Under the pieces are notes generated by a model that was not told the origin of the DNA, made no database searches, and saw nothing but the letters and a program-made list of their open reading frames with translations. The position numbers were made by a program, and so were the translations under genes. Positions 26,521 through 35,365 of a stretch of 64,000 nucleotides of DNA are shown here, in pieces (position 1 is the stretch's first letter; every line of letters begins with the position of its first letter). This stretch comes from JANWVO01 sp037446555 (lineage in GTDB: Bacteria; Acidobacteriota; Terriglobia; Bryobacterales; Bryobacteraceae). The DNA lies in assembly GCA_037446555.1 (NCBI GenBank), contig JBBIIK010000001.1:1-64000 (forward strand), in the 5' to 3' direction.

Positions 26521-27939
26521 ATGAGAAGCCTCAAAGAATGGCTCGCGCCGGTTGTCTATCTGGCCAACAACTGGATCAGTCTGGTCGGCGTGGTTCTGGT
26601 GACCACGGGCGGAATCCTGTGGCTCTTTCTGCTGCCGGCGACCTTCCGCACCCACTCGCAAGACCCCTACGCCGGGATTCTCCAGTTCATGGTGTTGCCG
26701 GCGGTGTTTTTCGCCGGGTTGGGGTTGATCCCGGTGGGCATCTGGCGGGTGAAGCGCCAGGGGAAGCTGCCCGAGGTCTTTCCGCCGCTCGAGATGGCCA
26801 ATCCGCGCTTCCGCCGACTGCTGGCGTTTGTCGGTGCGGCGACAGTGGCGAACCTTGTAATCGGCTCGACGTTGTTGTACGGGGCGGTGCACTACATGGA
26901 ATCGGTTCCCTTCTGCGGCCAGACATGCCACACGGTGATGAAGCCGGAATTCACCGCATACCAGAACTCGCCGCATGCGCGGGTTGCCTGCGTGGAGTGC
27001 CACATCGGCCCGGGGGCGAACTGGTTTGTGAAGAGCAAGATCTCCGGCTCGTGGCAGGTAATTTCGGTGACTTTCAACCTCTACCCGCGGCCGATTCCGA
27101 CGCCGATCGAGAACCTGCGTCCGGCGCGGGAGACCTGCGAGGTGTGCCACTGGCCCCAGAAGTTCGGCGGGGACCGCGTGCGGGTGATCAACTCTTACGG
27201 GGACGACGAAAAGGTGACGCGGACGCAGACCGTGCTGCTGATGCACATCGGCGGCGGCAACGGCTACGAGGGCATCCACGGCGCACACATGGGCCCCGGG
27301 GTGTTCATCCGTTACGCCCATGCCGACAAAGAGCGGCAGAAGATTCCGTGGGTCGAGTACACGGGCAAGGACGGCAAGACCTACGTCTTCAAGAGCGAGG
27401 GGCACTCGGAGGATGGTCCGGGCAACCTGCCGGTGCGGGTGATGGACTGCATGGATTGCCACAACCGCCCGTCGCACAGCCACGAGACGCCCGAGAAGGC
27501 GGTGAACCGCGCGCTGGACGAGGGACTGATCGACCGGACGCTGCCGTATGCCAAGAAGACTTCGCTTGACGTGATCCAGCAGAACTACACCACGACGGCC
27601 GAAAGCGAGCGGGAGATTCCAGTGCGATTTGCCGCGTTTTACGAGAAGAATTATCCGCAGATTTATGCCGCCCGGCGACAGGACGTGGAGCGCAGCGCGC
27701 GCGGGGCGCTGGCCATATTCAGCCGGAACGTGTTCCCCGAAATGCGGGTGAAGTGGGGCACGTATTTCAATAACATCGGGCACATGGATTTCGACGGCTG
27801 CTTCCGCTGCCATGATGAGCGCGGCTCGCAGCCGGAGGGGCGCACCATCACGCAGGATTGCGACACCTGCCACAAGACACTGGCGCAGGACGAACCAAAC
27901 CCGAAAGTTCTGGCCGACCTCGGGCTCTCCGGCAAGTGA
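26521..27939 (+). CDS. NapC/NirT-type hexaheme cytochrome c
   Basis: The 472-residue protein has three N-terminal membrane helices (about 15-40, 52-75, 100-125) and a periplasmic domain with six heme-attachment sites. The first is unusual, CGQTCH at 132 (CX3CH), followed by CVECH (157), CEVCH (206), CMDCH (310), CFRCH (427) and CDTCH (447). The segment after the first two sites (KPEFTAYQNSPHARVACVEC) is the NapC/NirT signature. Such proteins take electrons from quinol or a membrane cytochrome. GAGGAG precedes the ATG. Coupling with the b/c fusion protein upstream suggests one respiratory complex. The CX3CH spacing is seen in the translated sequence, not inferred. Confidence 0.9.
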   Translation: MRSLKEWLAPVVYLANNWISLVGVVLVTTGGILWLFLLPATFRTHSQDPYAGILQFMVLPAVFFAGLGLIPVGIWRVKRQGKLPEVFPPLEMANPRFRRLLAFVGAATVANLVIGSTLLYGAVHYMESVPFCGQTCHTVMKPEFTAYQNSPHARVACVECHIGPGANWFVKSKISGSWQVISVTFNLYPRPIPTPIENLRPARETCEVCHWPQKFGGDRVRVINSYGDDEKVTRTQTVLLMHIGGGNGYEGIHGAHMGPGVFIRYAHADKERQKIPWVEYTGKDGKTYVFKSEGHSEDGPGNLPVRVMDCMDCHNRPSHSHETPEKAVNRALDEGLIDRTLPYAKKTSLDVIQQNYTTTAESEREIPVRFAAFYEKNYPQIYAARRQDVERSARGALAIFSRNVFPEMRVKWGTYFNNIGHMDFDGCFRCHDERGSQPEGRTITQDCDTCHKTLAQDEPNPKVLADLGLSGK

Positions 27940-27999
27940 CGGGGGCCGGAGGCTTGACACTCCCGCCGCGGCGCGGAAGAAATAGAGAGGGAGTTTCCC

Positions 28000-28866
28000 A
28001 TGCCTCTGAGCCACGTTCTTGCGCCGGTGGATTTTTCGGAGAAGAGCGAGTGCGCGGCGCGGTACGCCGCAGCTCTGCAAAAACGCTTCGGCGGACGCAT
28101 CACGTTGCTGCATGTGCTGCCGCCGCCCCACTATGAGTTCGGCGCTATGGAAGTGGGGGGCAGCGTGCTGGAGGAGCTGTTCCGCAGCCGGGCGGAACAG
28201 GCGAGGAATGACCTGGACGCCTTTCTGGCCGACGAGCTCCCGCCGGGCAGCGTGGACCGGCTGTTGCTGGAAGGTGACCCGGCGGCGAAGATCGTCAAGA
28301 CGGCCCATGATCTCGGCGCGAGCCTGATTGTGATGCCGACGCACGGCTACGGGACCTTCCGGCGTTTCATTCTGGGGTCCGTCACGGCAAAGGTGTTGCA
28401 TGATGCCGATTGCCCCGTCTGGACGGGCGTGCACATGGAAGCCGTGCGGGTGGAAGACGTGCGACTCGAAAAGGTGGCCGTGGGGGTGGATCTGCGGTCG
28501 GAGTCGGAGCGGACGCTGATGTGGGCGCGGCGCTTTGCGCAGGAGGCGGGCGCGAGCCTGGCGCTGTTGCACGTCATGCCGGCCTTGGCCGGAGCGCTGG
28601 AGGAGCCGGCCGATCCGGAGTGGCAGGAGAGGATGGAGAACGCGGCGCGGGAAGAGATCCGGTCGATGCTCGGCCGGCTGGGCTGGGAGGCGCCGGTGAT
28701 CACGGGAAGCGGAGAGGTGCCAGAGACCGTGTGCCGGTTGGCGCAGGACTGGGGTGCGGACCTGCTGGTGATCGGCAGGGGATCCGCCTCCGGCGTGTTA
28801 GGCCGCCTGCGGGCGCATGCCTATTCGATCATCCGGCAGTCGTATTGCCCCGTTGTTAGCGTCTGA
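28000..28866 (+). CDS. Universal stress protein with two Usp domains
   Basis: This 288-residue cytoplasmic protein has two UspA domains in tandem (about 1-145 and 150-288). The first starts SHVLAPVDFSEKSECAARYA and carries the ATP-binding pattern with HGYGTFRRFILGSVT. The second has VAVGVDLRSESERTL and ends VLGRLRAHAYSIIRQSYCPVVSV; its nucleotide loop is less canonical. Usp proteins often accompany respiratory or energy-stress genes. AGAGGGAG precedes the ATG. A TTGACA box lies at 27954, but its -10 partner is weak, so the gene may be read from the cytochrome operon or its own promoter. Confidence 0.93.
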   Translation: MPLSHVLAPVDFSEKSECAARYAAALQKRFGGRITLLHVLPPPHYEFGAMEVGGSVLEELFRSRAEQARNDLDAFLADELPPGSVDRLLLEGDPAAKIVKTAHDLGASLIVMPTHGYGTFRRFILGSVTAKVLHDADCPVWTGVHMEAVRVEDVRLEKVAVGVDLRSESERTLMWARRFAQEAGASLALLHVMPALAGALEEPADPEWQERMENAAREEIRSMLGRLGWEAPVITGSGEVPETVCRLAQDWGADLLVIGRGSASGVLGRLRAHAYSIIRQSYCPVVSV

Positions 28867-29869
28867 GGGCCGCGCGGGGCCGGCTCAAACGGAGCCGTCG
28901 GTTGCCGATAAGACGAGGGTGGAGCGTGCAGAGAGTCCGGCTGTAAGGGAGCACGGCGGTGCCGGCTCTGTCGGTTCATTGGACGAGCGTGTGCGCCGAG
29001 AGGCGTGGGCCGAGGCGGTTCGCCTGCACGGGCTGTGGCTGGCAGGAGAAGGCGGGCGGGCCTGCCGCCTGGAGGGGATCGAACTCGAAGGGTTGGGGGC
29101 GCCACAAGTGTTGTTGCCGCGCTCCGGGATGTATTCCGTGGCGCTTCCGGGAGCGGACCTGCACGGGGCGAGGTTCGGCGGCTCGGAGTGGGAGAAGTGT
29201 GATTTGACGCTGGCCAATCTGGCCGGCACCGAATTTGACGGAGCCCGGCTGGATGACGTGCGGTTCGACGATTCCTCTCTGGCCACGGCGAGCTTCACCG
29301 GGGCGGTGATGGAGGGCGTTTCGTTTGTGAAAGCACGGGCTCCGGCGAGCCGCTGGCTGGAGGCGCGCATGGCGCGGGCGGACTTTTCGGGAGCGCTGCT
29401 TCCGGCCGCGAGCTTCCATCAGGCGTCGCTGCTGGAATGCCTCTGGCGAGGCGCGGATCTGACTGGCGCTCTTTTTTATCGCGCCACGCTCCGTTTCTGC
29501 CGTTTCCCGTCGATTCTCGGCGAGGGGGCACGCTTCAACGAGGCGGAGCTGCACTTCTGCCAGTGGCGGGAAGCACGGCTCGAGCGGGCCAGGTTTAGCG
29601 GCGCCGACCTGTCCGGATCGGCATTCATGCGCTGTGAGATGGAAGGCTGCGACTTTCGCGGGGCGAGGCTTCGCGGGGCGCAGTTCGCCGGCAGCCGCCT
29701 GGCAGGGGCGCTGTTTCGCGATGCAATCTGCGCTGGCGCCGACTTTCAGGGCGCAGACCTGCGCGGCGCGCGCGAGTTGACGCTGCACCAACTGCTTCAG
29801 GCGCGGACGGACTCGACCACGGTGCTGCCCTGGGGTGCGCCCGGCCCTGCCATGCGCGGCAGCCGCTGA
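28817..29869 (+). CDS. Pentapeptide-repeat protein
   Basis: The product of up to 350 residues contains many A(D/N/R)LxG/A(R/N)F-type pentapeptides from about residue 115 to 330 (for example GADLHGARF, ANLAGTEFDGARL, GADLSGSAF, GADFQGADLRGA), which fold into a right-handed beta helix. Members include DNA gyrase protectors, but most have no known role. The start is uncertain: the ATG at 28817 overlaps the Usp gene by 50 bp and gives a low-complexity N-terminus of about 50 residues; a start at 28919 (GTG) or later is possible. The stop codon touches that of the convergent membrane-protein gene. Confidence 0.82.
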   Translation: MPIRSSGSRIAPLLASEGRAGPAQTEPSVADKTRVERAESPAVREHGGAGSVGSLDERVRREAWAEAVRLHGLWLAGEGGRACRLEGIELEGLGAPQVLLPRSGMYSVALPGADLHGARFGGSEWEKCDLTLANLAGTEFDGARLDDVRFDDSSLATASFTGAVMEGVSFVKARAPASRWLEARMARADFSGALLPAASFHQASLLECLWRGADLTGALFYRATLRFCRFPSILGEGARFNEAELHFCQWREARLERARFSGADLSGSAFMRCEMEGCDFRGARLRGAQFAGSRLAGALFRDAICAGADFQGADLRGARELTLHQLLQARTDSTTVLPWGAPGPAMRGSR

Positions 29870-30976
29870 TCAGTCTCCTGCCTGGGGCACAGGCTGGGCG
29901 CGCCAGGCTCCCCATCTCTGACGAAGCATGACCGGCACACTAGGACCGCCCTTCCAGCCTGTGCGGGCAATGCTGAGCCCCAGCATCAGCACGATGATCA
30001 GGGCCGCCACGGCCACCGTTTGCGGCACCGACAGCGCCTCTTTCCAGCGCCAGAACCAGCTTCCGTAGACCAGTTCCGTGTGCACCCAGTAGACCAGCAG
30101 CGATGTCGTGCCCAGCTGCCGCAGGAAGCTCCAGCCGGAGTTGATGTAAGTGGTCCAGAGCCAGGCGAATGAGGCGATGAGAAGGATCACTCCGGTCTTG
30201 ATCAGGATCAGCGCCGGGCTGTTCAGCCAGAAATCCGACCGCGGATACGGCGAGTACGGCAGGTTGGCAAAGTAGCGGGCGCCGACAATCAGGGCCAGCC
30301 CGAACAGCGCCCACCATTCCATCATGCGGCCCATGGCGCCGGGCTCGATGACGCGCAACAGCGAGCCGGCGGCGAGGCCGAAGGCGATGAAAGCGGCCCA
30401 GGGGAAGAAGCTGAAGAAGTTCGGATCAGGGACGAACCAGGCGCGGGCGAAGGGATGCAGCCAGCTCCAGTCGGCACTGCTGATCAGCGGCGAGGCGGCG
30501 GCGATGAACAACCCGCTCACCGCGCCGAAGCGGATGCGGTCACGGGTCGAGAAGATGGCCAGCGGTGACAGCAGAATGATGCCCAAGCCCATGCAGTTCA
30601 GGATGTCGACCTTGAACAGGTCCGTCCATGGGCTCTTGCCAAGAGAGAACGACCACATCTGGAACCGGAACAGGAAGGCGAGCAGCAGCAGGTATCCCGA
30701 CCTGCGGGCGGCGGCCCAGGTGCGCTGCCAGGGGGAGAGACCCTTGCGCGAGCTGGAATCCATGAGAAAGGCCAGCGTCACGCCTGTCAGAAAGAGGAAC
30801 ACGGCGGGCGTGATGCCGCCGACAAATTGGGAGAGGACATAGGGCCCGTCGCTGCGCAACTCCTTGGCTGCGAAGCTGTGAAAGACGTGCCCCTGGAGCA
30901 TGATCAACGCGGCCAGCCCGCGCGTCCAGTCAAGAAAGGCGAGCCTATGCCCGCCGGTCCGGGTGCTCTGGCTCAT
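29870..30976 (-). CDS. HGSNAT/DUF1624-like membrane acyltransferase family protein
   Basis: This 368-residue polytopic protein has about ten membrane helices. The N-terminal segment RLAFLDWTRGLAALIMLQGH is the signature of the DUF1624/YeiB group related to heparan-alpha-glucosaminide acetyltransferase, with the conserved Asp and His expected to act in acyl transfer across the membrane. The rest (SPWTDLFKVDILNCMGLG, LLVYWVHTELVYG) fits the same family. It lies 6 bp after a lolA-like gene in a leftward operon, so a role in envelope modification is likely. The acceptor is unknown. Confidence 0.75.
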   Translation of the reverse strand: MSQSTRTGGHRLAFLDWTRGLAALIMLQGHVFHSFAAKELRSDGPYVLSQFVGGITPAVFLFLTGVTLAFLMDSSSRKGLSPWQRTWAAARRSGYLLLLAFLFRFQMWSFSLGKSPWTDLFKVDILNCMGLGIILLSPLAIFSTRDRIRFGAVSGLFIAAASPLISSADWSWLHPFARAWFVPDPNFFSFFPWAAFIAFGLAAGSLLRVIEPGAMGRMMEWWALFGLALIVGARYFANLPYSPYPRSDFWLNSPALILIKTGVILLIASFAWLWTTYINSGWSFLRQLGTTSLLVYWVHTELVYGSWFWRWKEALSVPQTVAVAALIIVLMLGLSIARTGWKGGPSVPVMLRQRWGAWRAQPVPQAGD

Positions 30977-30982
30977 CGGCAG

Positions 30983-31660
30983 CTACCTTTGCGGTGTTTC
31001 CTTCTTTACGCCTTTTGGCAGGTTGAGCCGGACCTGGGCCGGCGTCAACGCGGGGTTGACCTGGATGCTGGAATACGTGACCAGCACATAATCACGGGAG
31101 GGCTGGTTGACCTTCTGCTGGATCACCATGCCATCGGTCCGGGAGACCCAAAGCTCCACGGTTTTCACGTGCCGCAGCGCCTCCTCGGAAAGCGGCGAGA
31201 GTTCCAGCCTGTCAGCCACCGTGCCGTTGACCTTTTCCTCACCGGCATAGCGGATGGAATAGGCCCGGCGAAGCTCGCGCACGGGCGTTCCGAAGCCGAG
31301 CAAGAGGAACTGGTCGACCAGGCCACCCTGCTTGCCGAGGTCGTACTCCTGGACGGTCTGCAGCTTCGGGTAATAAAGCTGGATCTTGTTGTTCTGGAAG
31401 GCCACCGCGCGCGGGGCGGGCTGGTCGAACTCGACCAGCATGCGCAGGTCCTTCGGCTTGGGCCGGTACAGCACGATGCGACCGCTCTCTTCGCTGGTCT
31501 CCTTGACCAGTGCTGTATAGGAAATCTTGCGGATCTGGGCAGTCATGCCGCGGAAGCCAGCGGCGGCGCGGTCCAGTCGCGCCAGGGCTTCGTCCAGCGG
31601 AGCACCGGACGCGGCCAGGCAGAGGGCCAGAGGGAGGACGGGGAGGCTGCGCAGGCTCAT
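30983..31660 (-). CDS. lolA: LolA-like outer-membrane lipoprotein carrier protein
   Basis: The 225-residue periplasmic protein has a signal peptide (about 1-19) and the half-barrel LolA fold pattern: LDRAAAGFRGMTAQIRKI at the N-terminus, then SGRIVLYRPKPKDLRMLVEF, NNKIQLYYPKLQTVQEYDLG and a closing LRLNLPKGVKKE. It would carry lipoproteins or lipids through the periplasm to the outer membrane. Its start overlaps the stop of the preceding small membrane-protein gene by 4 bp (ATGA), and the acyltransferase-like gene follows 6 bp later. Together they look like an envelope biogenesis operon. Confidence 0.85.
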   Translation of the reverse strand: MSLRSLPVLPLALCLAASGAPLDEALARLDRAAAGFRGMTAQIRKISYTALVKETSEESGRIVLYRPKPKDLRMLVEFDQPAPRAVAFQNNKIQLYYPKLQTVQEYDLGKQGGLVDQFLLLGFGTPVRELRRAYSIRYAGEEKVNGTVADRLELSPLSEEALRHVKTVELWVSRTDGMVIQQKVNQPSRDYVLVTYSSIQVNPALTPAQVRLNLPKGVKKETPQR

Positions 31661-31992
31661 GGTTTGGCGAGGGCGATGTAGCCGCGGATCTCCCCTTCCG
31701 GATCATGAATCGGTTCGACGCGCACCACCGTCAGGCTCTTGCCGAGACGCTTCCGAAGCAGCTCCGCTGCCAGCGCCGGGCGTTGCGGCTCGGCCTGGGC
31801 GTGCAGCAGGGATGTTTCGAACCAGTAGACCGTCGCGCCAGGCTCCGAGGGCATCTGCACGATGCTGGCCGGGCGGGGCTGGTCCTTGAAGAAAGCTCTG
31901 GGGGTGAGGAAAATGAAGGCGAGAATCAGCGCCACGGCAACGTCGTACTGCCAGCTGGCGCGCGGAAACTCCCAGAAGAGGAGGCGTTTCAT
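31657..31992 (-). CDS. Small single-helix membrane protein upstream of lolA
   Basis: This 111-residue product has one transmembrane helix (about 15-32, YDVAVALILAFIFLTPRAF) and a periplasmic-type C-terminal domain (GATVYWFETSLLHA...SLTVVRVEPIHDPEGEIRGYIAL). MKRLLFW at 31992 is the chosen start; an ATG at 32007 adds five residues. It is co-translated with lolA through a 4-bp overlap. I do not recognise the family. A helper role in lipoprotein transport is suggested only by position. Confidence 0.7.
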   Translation of the reverse strand: MKRLLFWEFPRASWQYDVAVALILAFIFLTPRAFFKDQPRPASIVQMPSEPGATVYWFETSLLHAQAEPQRPALAAELLRKRLGKSLTVVRVEPIHDPEGEIRGYIALAKP

Positions 31993-32060
31993 CGCGGACA
32001 CCCTCATTGTAACACCGGGGCCCGTCACACCCGGTTGGATGCCGTTGCGCCCCGGGCGAT

Positions 32061-32564
32061 TCAGGCGCTCTTGCTCCGCCGCCTGGCGGGCGGCTGGTCC
32101 GGCTTCTGTTCGGCCGCCCGGACCTCCTCGGCACGGAGCACCTGGCAGTGGGCGCAGTAGCCGCCGATCTCGGTCCGGGCGATCAGGATCTGGAAGCCGA
32201 AGGTGCGCTCCACCTGCCGCTTGAGCTTCTGCAAGGGTTCGCCGAAGAACTCCTCCACCTTGCCGCAGCGCAGGCACACAATATGGGCATGCTCCTGTTT
32301 GCGCCGGGTCTCGTAGTAATGCTGGTCTCCGGCGTGGTGCATCAAGTCGAGTTCGTCCACCAGCCCACCTTCTTTCAGCATCTTCAGCGTGCGGTAGACG
32401 GTGACGCGGTTCAGCTTGGGATCTTTTTCGTGCGCCAGCCGGTAAAGGGTTTCCGCATCCAGGTGATCGCCGGTGCGGTCGAGCAGGTCCAGCAGGATCT
32501 GCCGCTGGCGCGTGATGCGGAATCCGCGCTGCTTGAGAGTGTCGCGGGCGGCGGCGTGCGTCAT
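32061..32564 (-). CDS. fur: Fur-family metalloregulator
   Basis: The 167-residue repressor has an N-terminal winged helix (RGFRITRQRQILLDLLDRTGDH, then LNRVTVYRTLKMLKEGGLV) and a dimerisation domain with the regulatory metal residues (HHAGDQHYYETRRKQEHAHIVC). Two Cys pairs (CLRC and CAHC) would hold structural zinc. It could be Fur, PerR or Zur; residues visible do not settle this. The start at 32564 is chosen for the canonical family N-terminus. It is divergent from a secreted-protein gene; no Fur box was recognised between them. Confidence 0.9.
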   Translation of the reverse strand: MTHAAARDTLKQRGFRITRQRQILLDLLDRTGDHLDAETLYRLAHEKDPKLNRVTVYRTLKMLKEGGLVDELDLMHHAGDQHYYETRRKQEHAHIVCLRCGKVEEFFGEPLQKLKRQVERTFGFQILIARTEIGGYCAHCQVLRAEEVRAAEQKPDQPPARRRSKSA

Positions 32565-32731
32565 GCGAACCTCTTCCCCTGACTGTACCACGCAGGGCGG
32601 TTTTTCAGTACGGCTTCCGGCCGGACCCGGCTTGCCGGCGGGGCCGCTGCAAGACAAGAATGGAGGAACATCCTCTGCGCCCCGGCGGTTGATCGAGGAG
32701 CGCGGAAGAAGAGTTTCGGAGGAGGAATCAC

Positions 32732-33979
32732 GTGTCGTTTGCAGGGATGCTTTTCCGGGGGGCCGTGCTGTGTTTGCTCGCGCCGGCGGCGCCCGCGCAG
32801 TTCATCAGCATGTACGGGCCGCAGAACAACGTCGTTTCGGCCGGCCTGGCCAACATGCGATACATCATGAACAACGCCTCGCTGATGATGCTTCAGACGC
32901 AGGTCTACCAGAGCCAGCGCAAGGCGGGGCAGGCGGCTGCCGCCCCGGCCCCGGCTCCGGCTCCCGCGCGGCGGCCTCCGGGCAACTTCGTGTTCCCATA
33001 CCAGGGACGGCTGCTCAGCATGGAGGAACTGGCCGCTCTGGCAACCAGCGACGAGAGCGCGCGGCCTCAGGTGGCGCGTGAACTTGGCGAACTGGTCCAA
33101 ACCGTTGCCGGCGAGATGAGACGGGACGGATCGCCCTACGACCTGTCCAAGGCCTTCACCCTTTTCACCACCACCATGTACGCGGTTCTGAATCCCGGCA
33201 CGCCGGTCACCGAGCGCACCATGGAGCGTCTGCGCATGCAGTTCCGGTGCGAGATGCTCGACGAGGCCTCCATGCGCGGCTCGCCGGCAACGCTGCAGAA
33301 GCAATGGGAGGCGCTCCTGGCCATCAGCGGCTGGACGCTGATGGCCTACGAGACGGCGAGGACCCGGCAGGATGCGGGGCTGGCAGGATCGCTGCGGGAG
33401 GTGGCCCGCGCCGGGCTGCAAACGGTCTTTCGGGTCGATCCGGCGTATCTGCGAATCGTTCCGGATGCCGAATGGCCCTTGACGGTGTCCGCGGTTGCCG
33501 CCCCGCCGCCGTCTGGAGGTTGGGGCCAGCCGGCGCCCGAGTCCAACGCCGGGGAGAGGGGCGCGCCCTTGTCCCCGCAAGGTTGGGGCTCCCAGCCGGC
33601 CGGCGCGCCCGCCATAGGCTCCGCCGTGCGCGTCGGACATCATCACTTCCTCACGGGCATGCATCCTGCCAGCCTTCACCTGAACGATGGCGAGCTGGTC
33701 TTCGACCCCGAAGGCCATTCCTGCAGCCACCCGCGCCTGAGCGTTCCCTATACGGCGGTTCAGGTGCGGGATCCGGCCGCGAACAGCAACGGCGAGCTGC
33801 TGTTGAACCTCCGGCTGTCCGATCCAAGAAACCCGAAGAAGACGCTGAACCTGAACTTCGCGAGCGGCGATTCCTGGATCGACGAGTCCTCCGGAGCGCC
33901 GCTGGTGCGCAGCCCGGCCGGCGCGGTCGAGCAGCTCCGGGAGCTTGCCTCGGAACTGCGCCGCCGGGGCGCGAAGTAG
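32732..33979 (+). CDS. Secreted protein of unknown function
   Basis: The 415-residue product starts with GTG, preceded 6 bp earlier by an excellent GGAGGAGG. It has a signal peptide (about 1-22), an Ala/Pro-rich linker at about 68-86, a helical domain at about 85-230 (FVFPYQGRLLSMEELAALAT, AFTLFTTTMYAVLNPG) and a C-terminal beta-rich domain from about 290 (RVGHHHFLTGMHPASLHLND), which resembles a small PH-like module. No catalytic motif is visible. It is divergent from fur and is followed 42 bp later by a DnaC-like gene. Family not recognised. Confidence 0.7.
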   Translation: MSFAGMLFRGAVLCLLAPAAPAQFISMYGPQNNVVSAGLANMRYIMNNASLMMLQTQVYQSQRKAGQAAAAPAPAPAPARRPPGNFVFPYQGRLLSMEELAALATSDESARPQVARELGELVQTVAGEMRRDGSPYDLSKAFTLFTTTMYAVLNPGTPVTERTMERLRMQFRCEMLDEASMRGSPATLQKQWEALLAISGWTLMAYETARTRQDAGLAGSLREVARAGLQTVFRVDPAYLRIVPDAEWPLTVSAVAAPPPSGGWGQPAPESNAGERGAPLSPQGWGSQPAGAPAIGSAVRVGHHHFLTGMHPASLHLNDGELVFDPEGHSCSHPRLSVPYTAVQVRDPAANSNGELLLNLRLSDPRNPKKTLNLNFASGDSWIDESSGAPLVRSPAGAVEQLRELASELRRRGAK

Positions 33980-34021
33980 GCGCGCGAACCTCGCGCGCTG
34001 CTACAATCGCCTTCGACGGGC

Positions 34022-34780
34022 ATGGGTGACAACGAATGCCCCCTGTGCGGCGGCACGGGGTGGAAGATCGTAGAACGCGACGGGCTGAGCGCCGCGGAAC
34101 GGTGCGAGTGCCTCGGCCGGGACCGCACGGCCGAACTGCTGGAGAAGGCGCGCATCCCTGTCAATTACCGCAACGACCGTTTCGAGAACTTCTCCGACCG
34201 CGGATCTCCCGAGCTGCGCATGATCCTGACGCTGCTGCTGCGCTACTGCGAGGAATTTCCGCACGCAGATCCGCCCGGGCTGCTGCTTGTGGGCGAGCCC
34301 GGCACCGGCAAGACGCACCTCGCCGTGGCGGTGCTGAAGCGGCTCATCGAGAACGGATTTCCGGGCGTGTTCATGGACTACCAGATGCTGCTCGAGCGGA
34401 TCCGCGCCAGCTACGATCCGCTGAGCGGCGAGAGCCCGCGCGAGGCCTATGAAACCGCGCTCGAGGCGGAGGTGCTGCTGCTCGACGATCTGGGCGCGCA
34501 CCGCGTCACCGATTGGGTGGAGGACACGGTGACGTCGATCATCACGCACCGGTGCAACCAGCGCCGCCCGCTGATCGCCACCACCAACCTGCCCGATCCC
34601 GAAATGGGCGGGGCGCTGGCCGAGCGGATGCCGGAAGGCGCCGGGGCGCGCTACGACATCCGCACGACGCTGGTGGACCGCATCGGCATCCGCGCGCGCT
34701 CGCGGCTGTTCGAAATGTGCCGCGTGGTACGCATGCCGAAGGTGGGCGACTACCGCATCGCCATGCGGCGGCAGGGCTAG
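34022..34780 (+). CDS. DnaC/IstB-like AAA+ ATPase, probable helicase loader
   Basis: The 252-residue protein has an N-terminal zinc-binding segment (CPLCGGTGW...RCECLGR), a Walker A motif LLVGEPGTGKTHLA near residue 93, Walker B VLLLDDLGAHRV near 154 and sensor-1 LIATTNLPD. This matches DnaC/DnaI-type loaders that place the replicative helicase on DNA. IstB transposition helpers share the fold, but no transposase is nearby, which favours the housekeeping role. The C-terminus (RSRLFEMCRVVRMP) fits the loader family. It stands downstream of the secreted-protein gene and may share its transcript. Confidence 0.85.
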   Translation: MGDNECPLCGGTGWKIVERDGLSAAERCECLGRDRTAELLEKARIPVNYRNDRFENFSDRGSPELRMILTLLLRYCEEFPHADPPGLLLVGEPGTGKTHLAVAVLKRLIENGFPGVFMDYQMLLERIRASYDPLSGESPREAYETALEAEVLLLDDLGAHRVTDWVEDTVTSIITHRCNQRRPLIATTNLPDPEMGGALAERMPEGAGARYDIRTTLVDRIGIRARSRLFEMCRVVRMPKVGDYRIAMRRQG

Positions 34781-34789
34781 GCCGCGTCT

Positions 34790-35290
34790 TTACTGCGCGT
34801 CGCCGCTGGGCCCGTAGATGCCGGGCACCTTGCCGCCCATCGGGCGCAGATACGCCGACAGCTGGCCGCGATGGTGGACGGAGTGCTTCAGCGCCAGCGC
34901 CAGGAAATCCACGCCCTGCGCCTGCATGGCGCCGAAGAAGTCGAGCGTGCGCGAGAAGGTCTCCGCCGGCGCCTGGCGCAGGGCGGCGATCGAGGCGGGC
35001 AAGTTTGCCGCATACCATGCAGCCACATCGGCGCCGGTGCGGATCGATTCCGGCACGCCGGAGTCGCCGGACTCGAACTTGCCGTTCAACACCGAGTCGA
35101 GGAACCACTTTTCGGCGCTGGCGATGTGCCAAGCGAGCTTGAGAGCGTTCATGGAGCGCGCGTCGGGCGAGTAAGCCTCGCGGCCTGCGGGGATGGCCTC
35201 GAGCACGCGGCGCGTGGTGGCCGTCTCCTGTTCGATCTGGGTGAGAAGGTAACCAGCGAGGAGGCGCGCTTCGTCGTTCGTCAATGACAT
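34790..35290 (-). CDS. DinB-family protein
   Basis: The 166-residue product has the four-helix DinB/YfiT fold. Metal-binding histidines appear in LAWHIASAEKWFLD near residue 55 and in LKHSVHHRGQLSAYLRPMGGKVP near 135, the family signature. Members are thiol-dependent, metal-binding enzymes or have no known activity. Length is typical. It ends 9 bp after the DnaC-like gene in convergent orientation and is divergent from the Gfo/Idh gene. Confidence 0.92.
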   Translation of the reverse strand: MSLTNDEARLLAGYLLTQIEQETATTRRVLEAIPAGREAYSPDARSMNALKLAWHIASAEKWFLDSVLNGKFESGDSGVPESIRTGADVAAWYAANLPASIAALRQAPAETFSRTLDFFGAMQAQGVDFLALALKHSVHHRGQLSAYLRPMGGKVPGIYGPSGDAQ

Positions 35291-35365
35291 ATCAATTCCT
35301 TCCCTTTCCGCCCGGGATGCGATAGAGTGTCATCCAGCAGACAGCCCAAAGGAGTCACGACTCTC

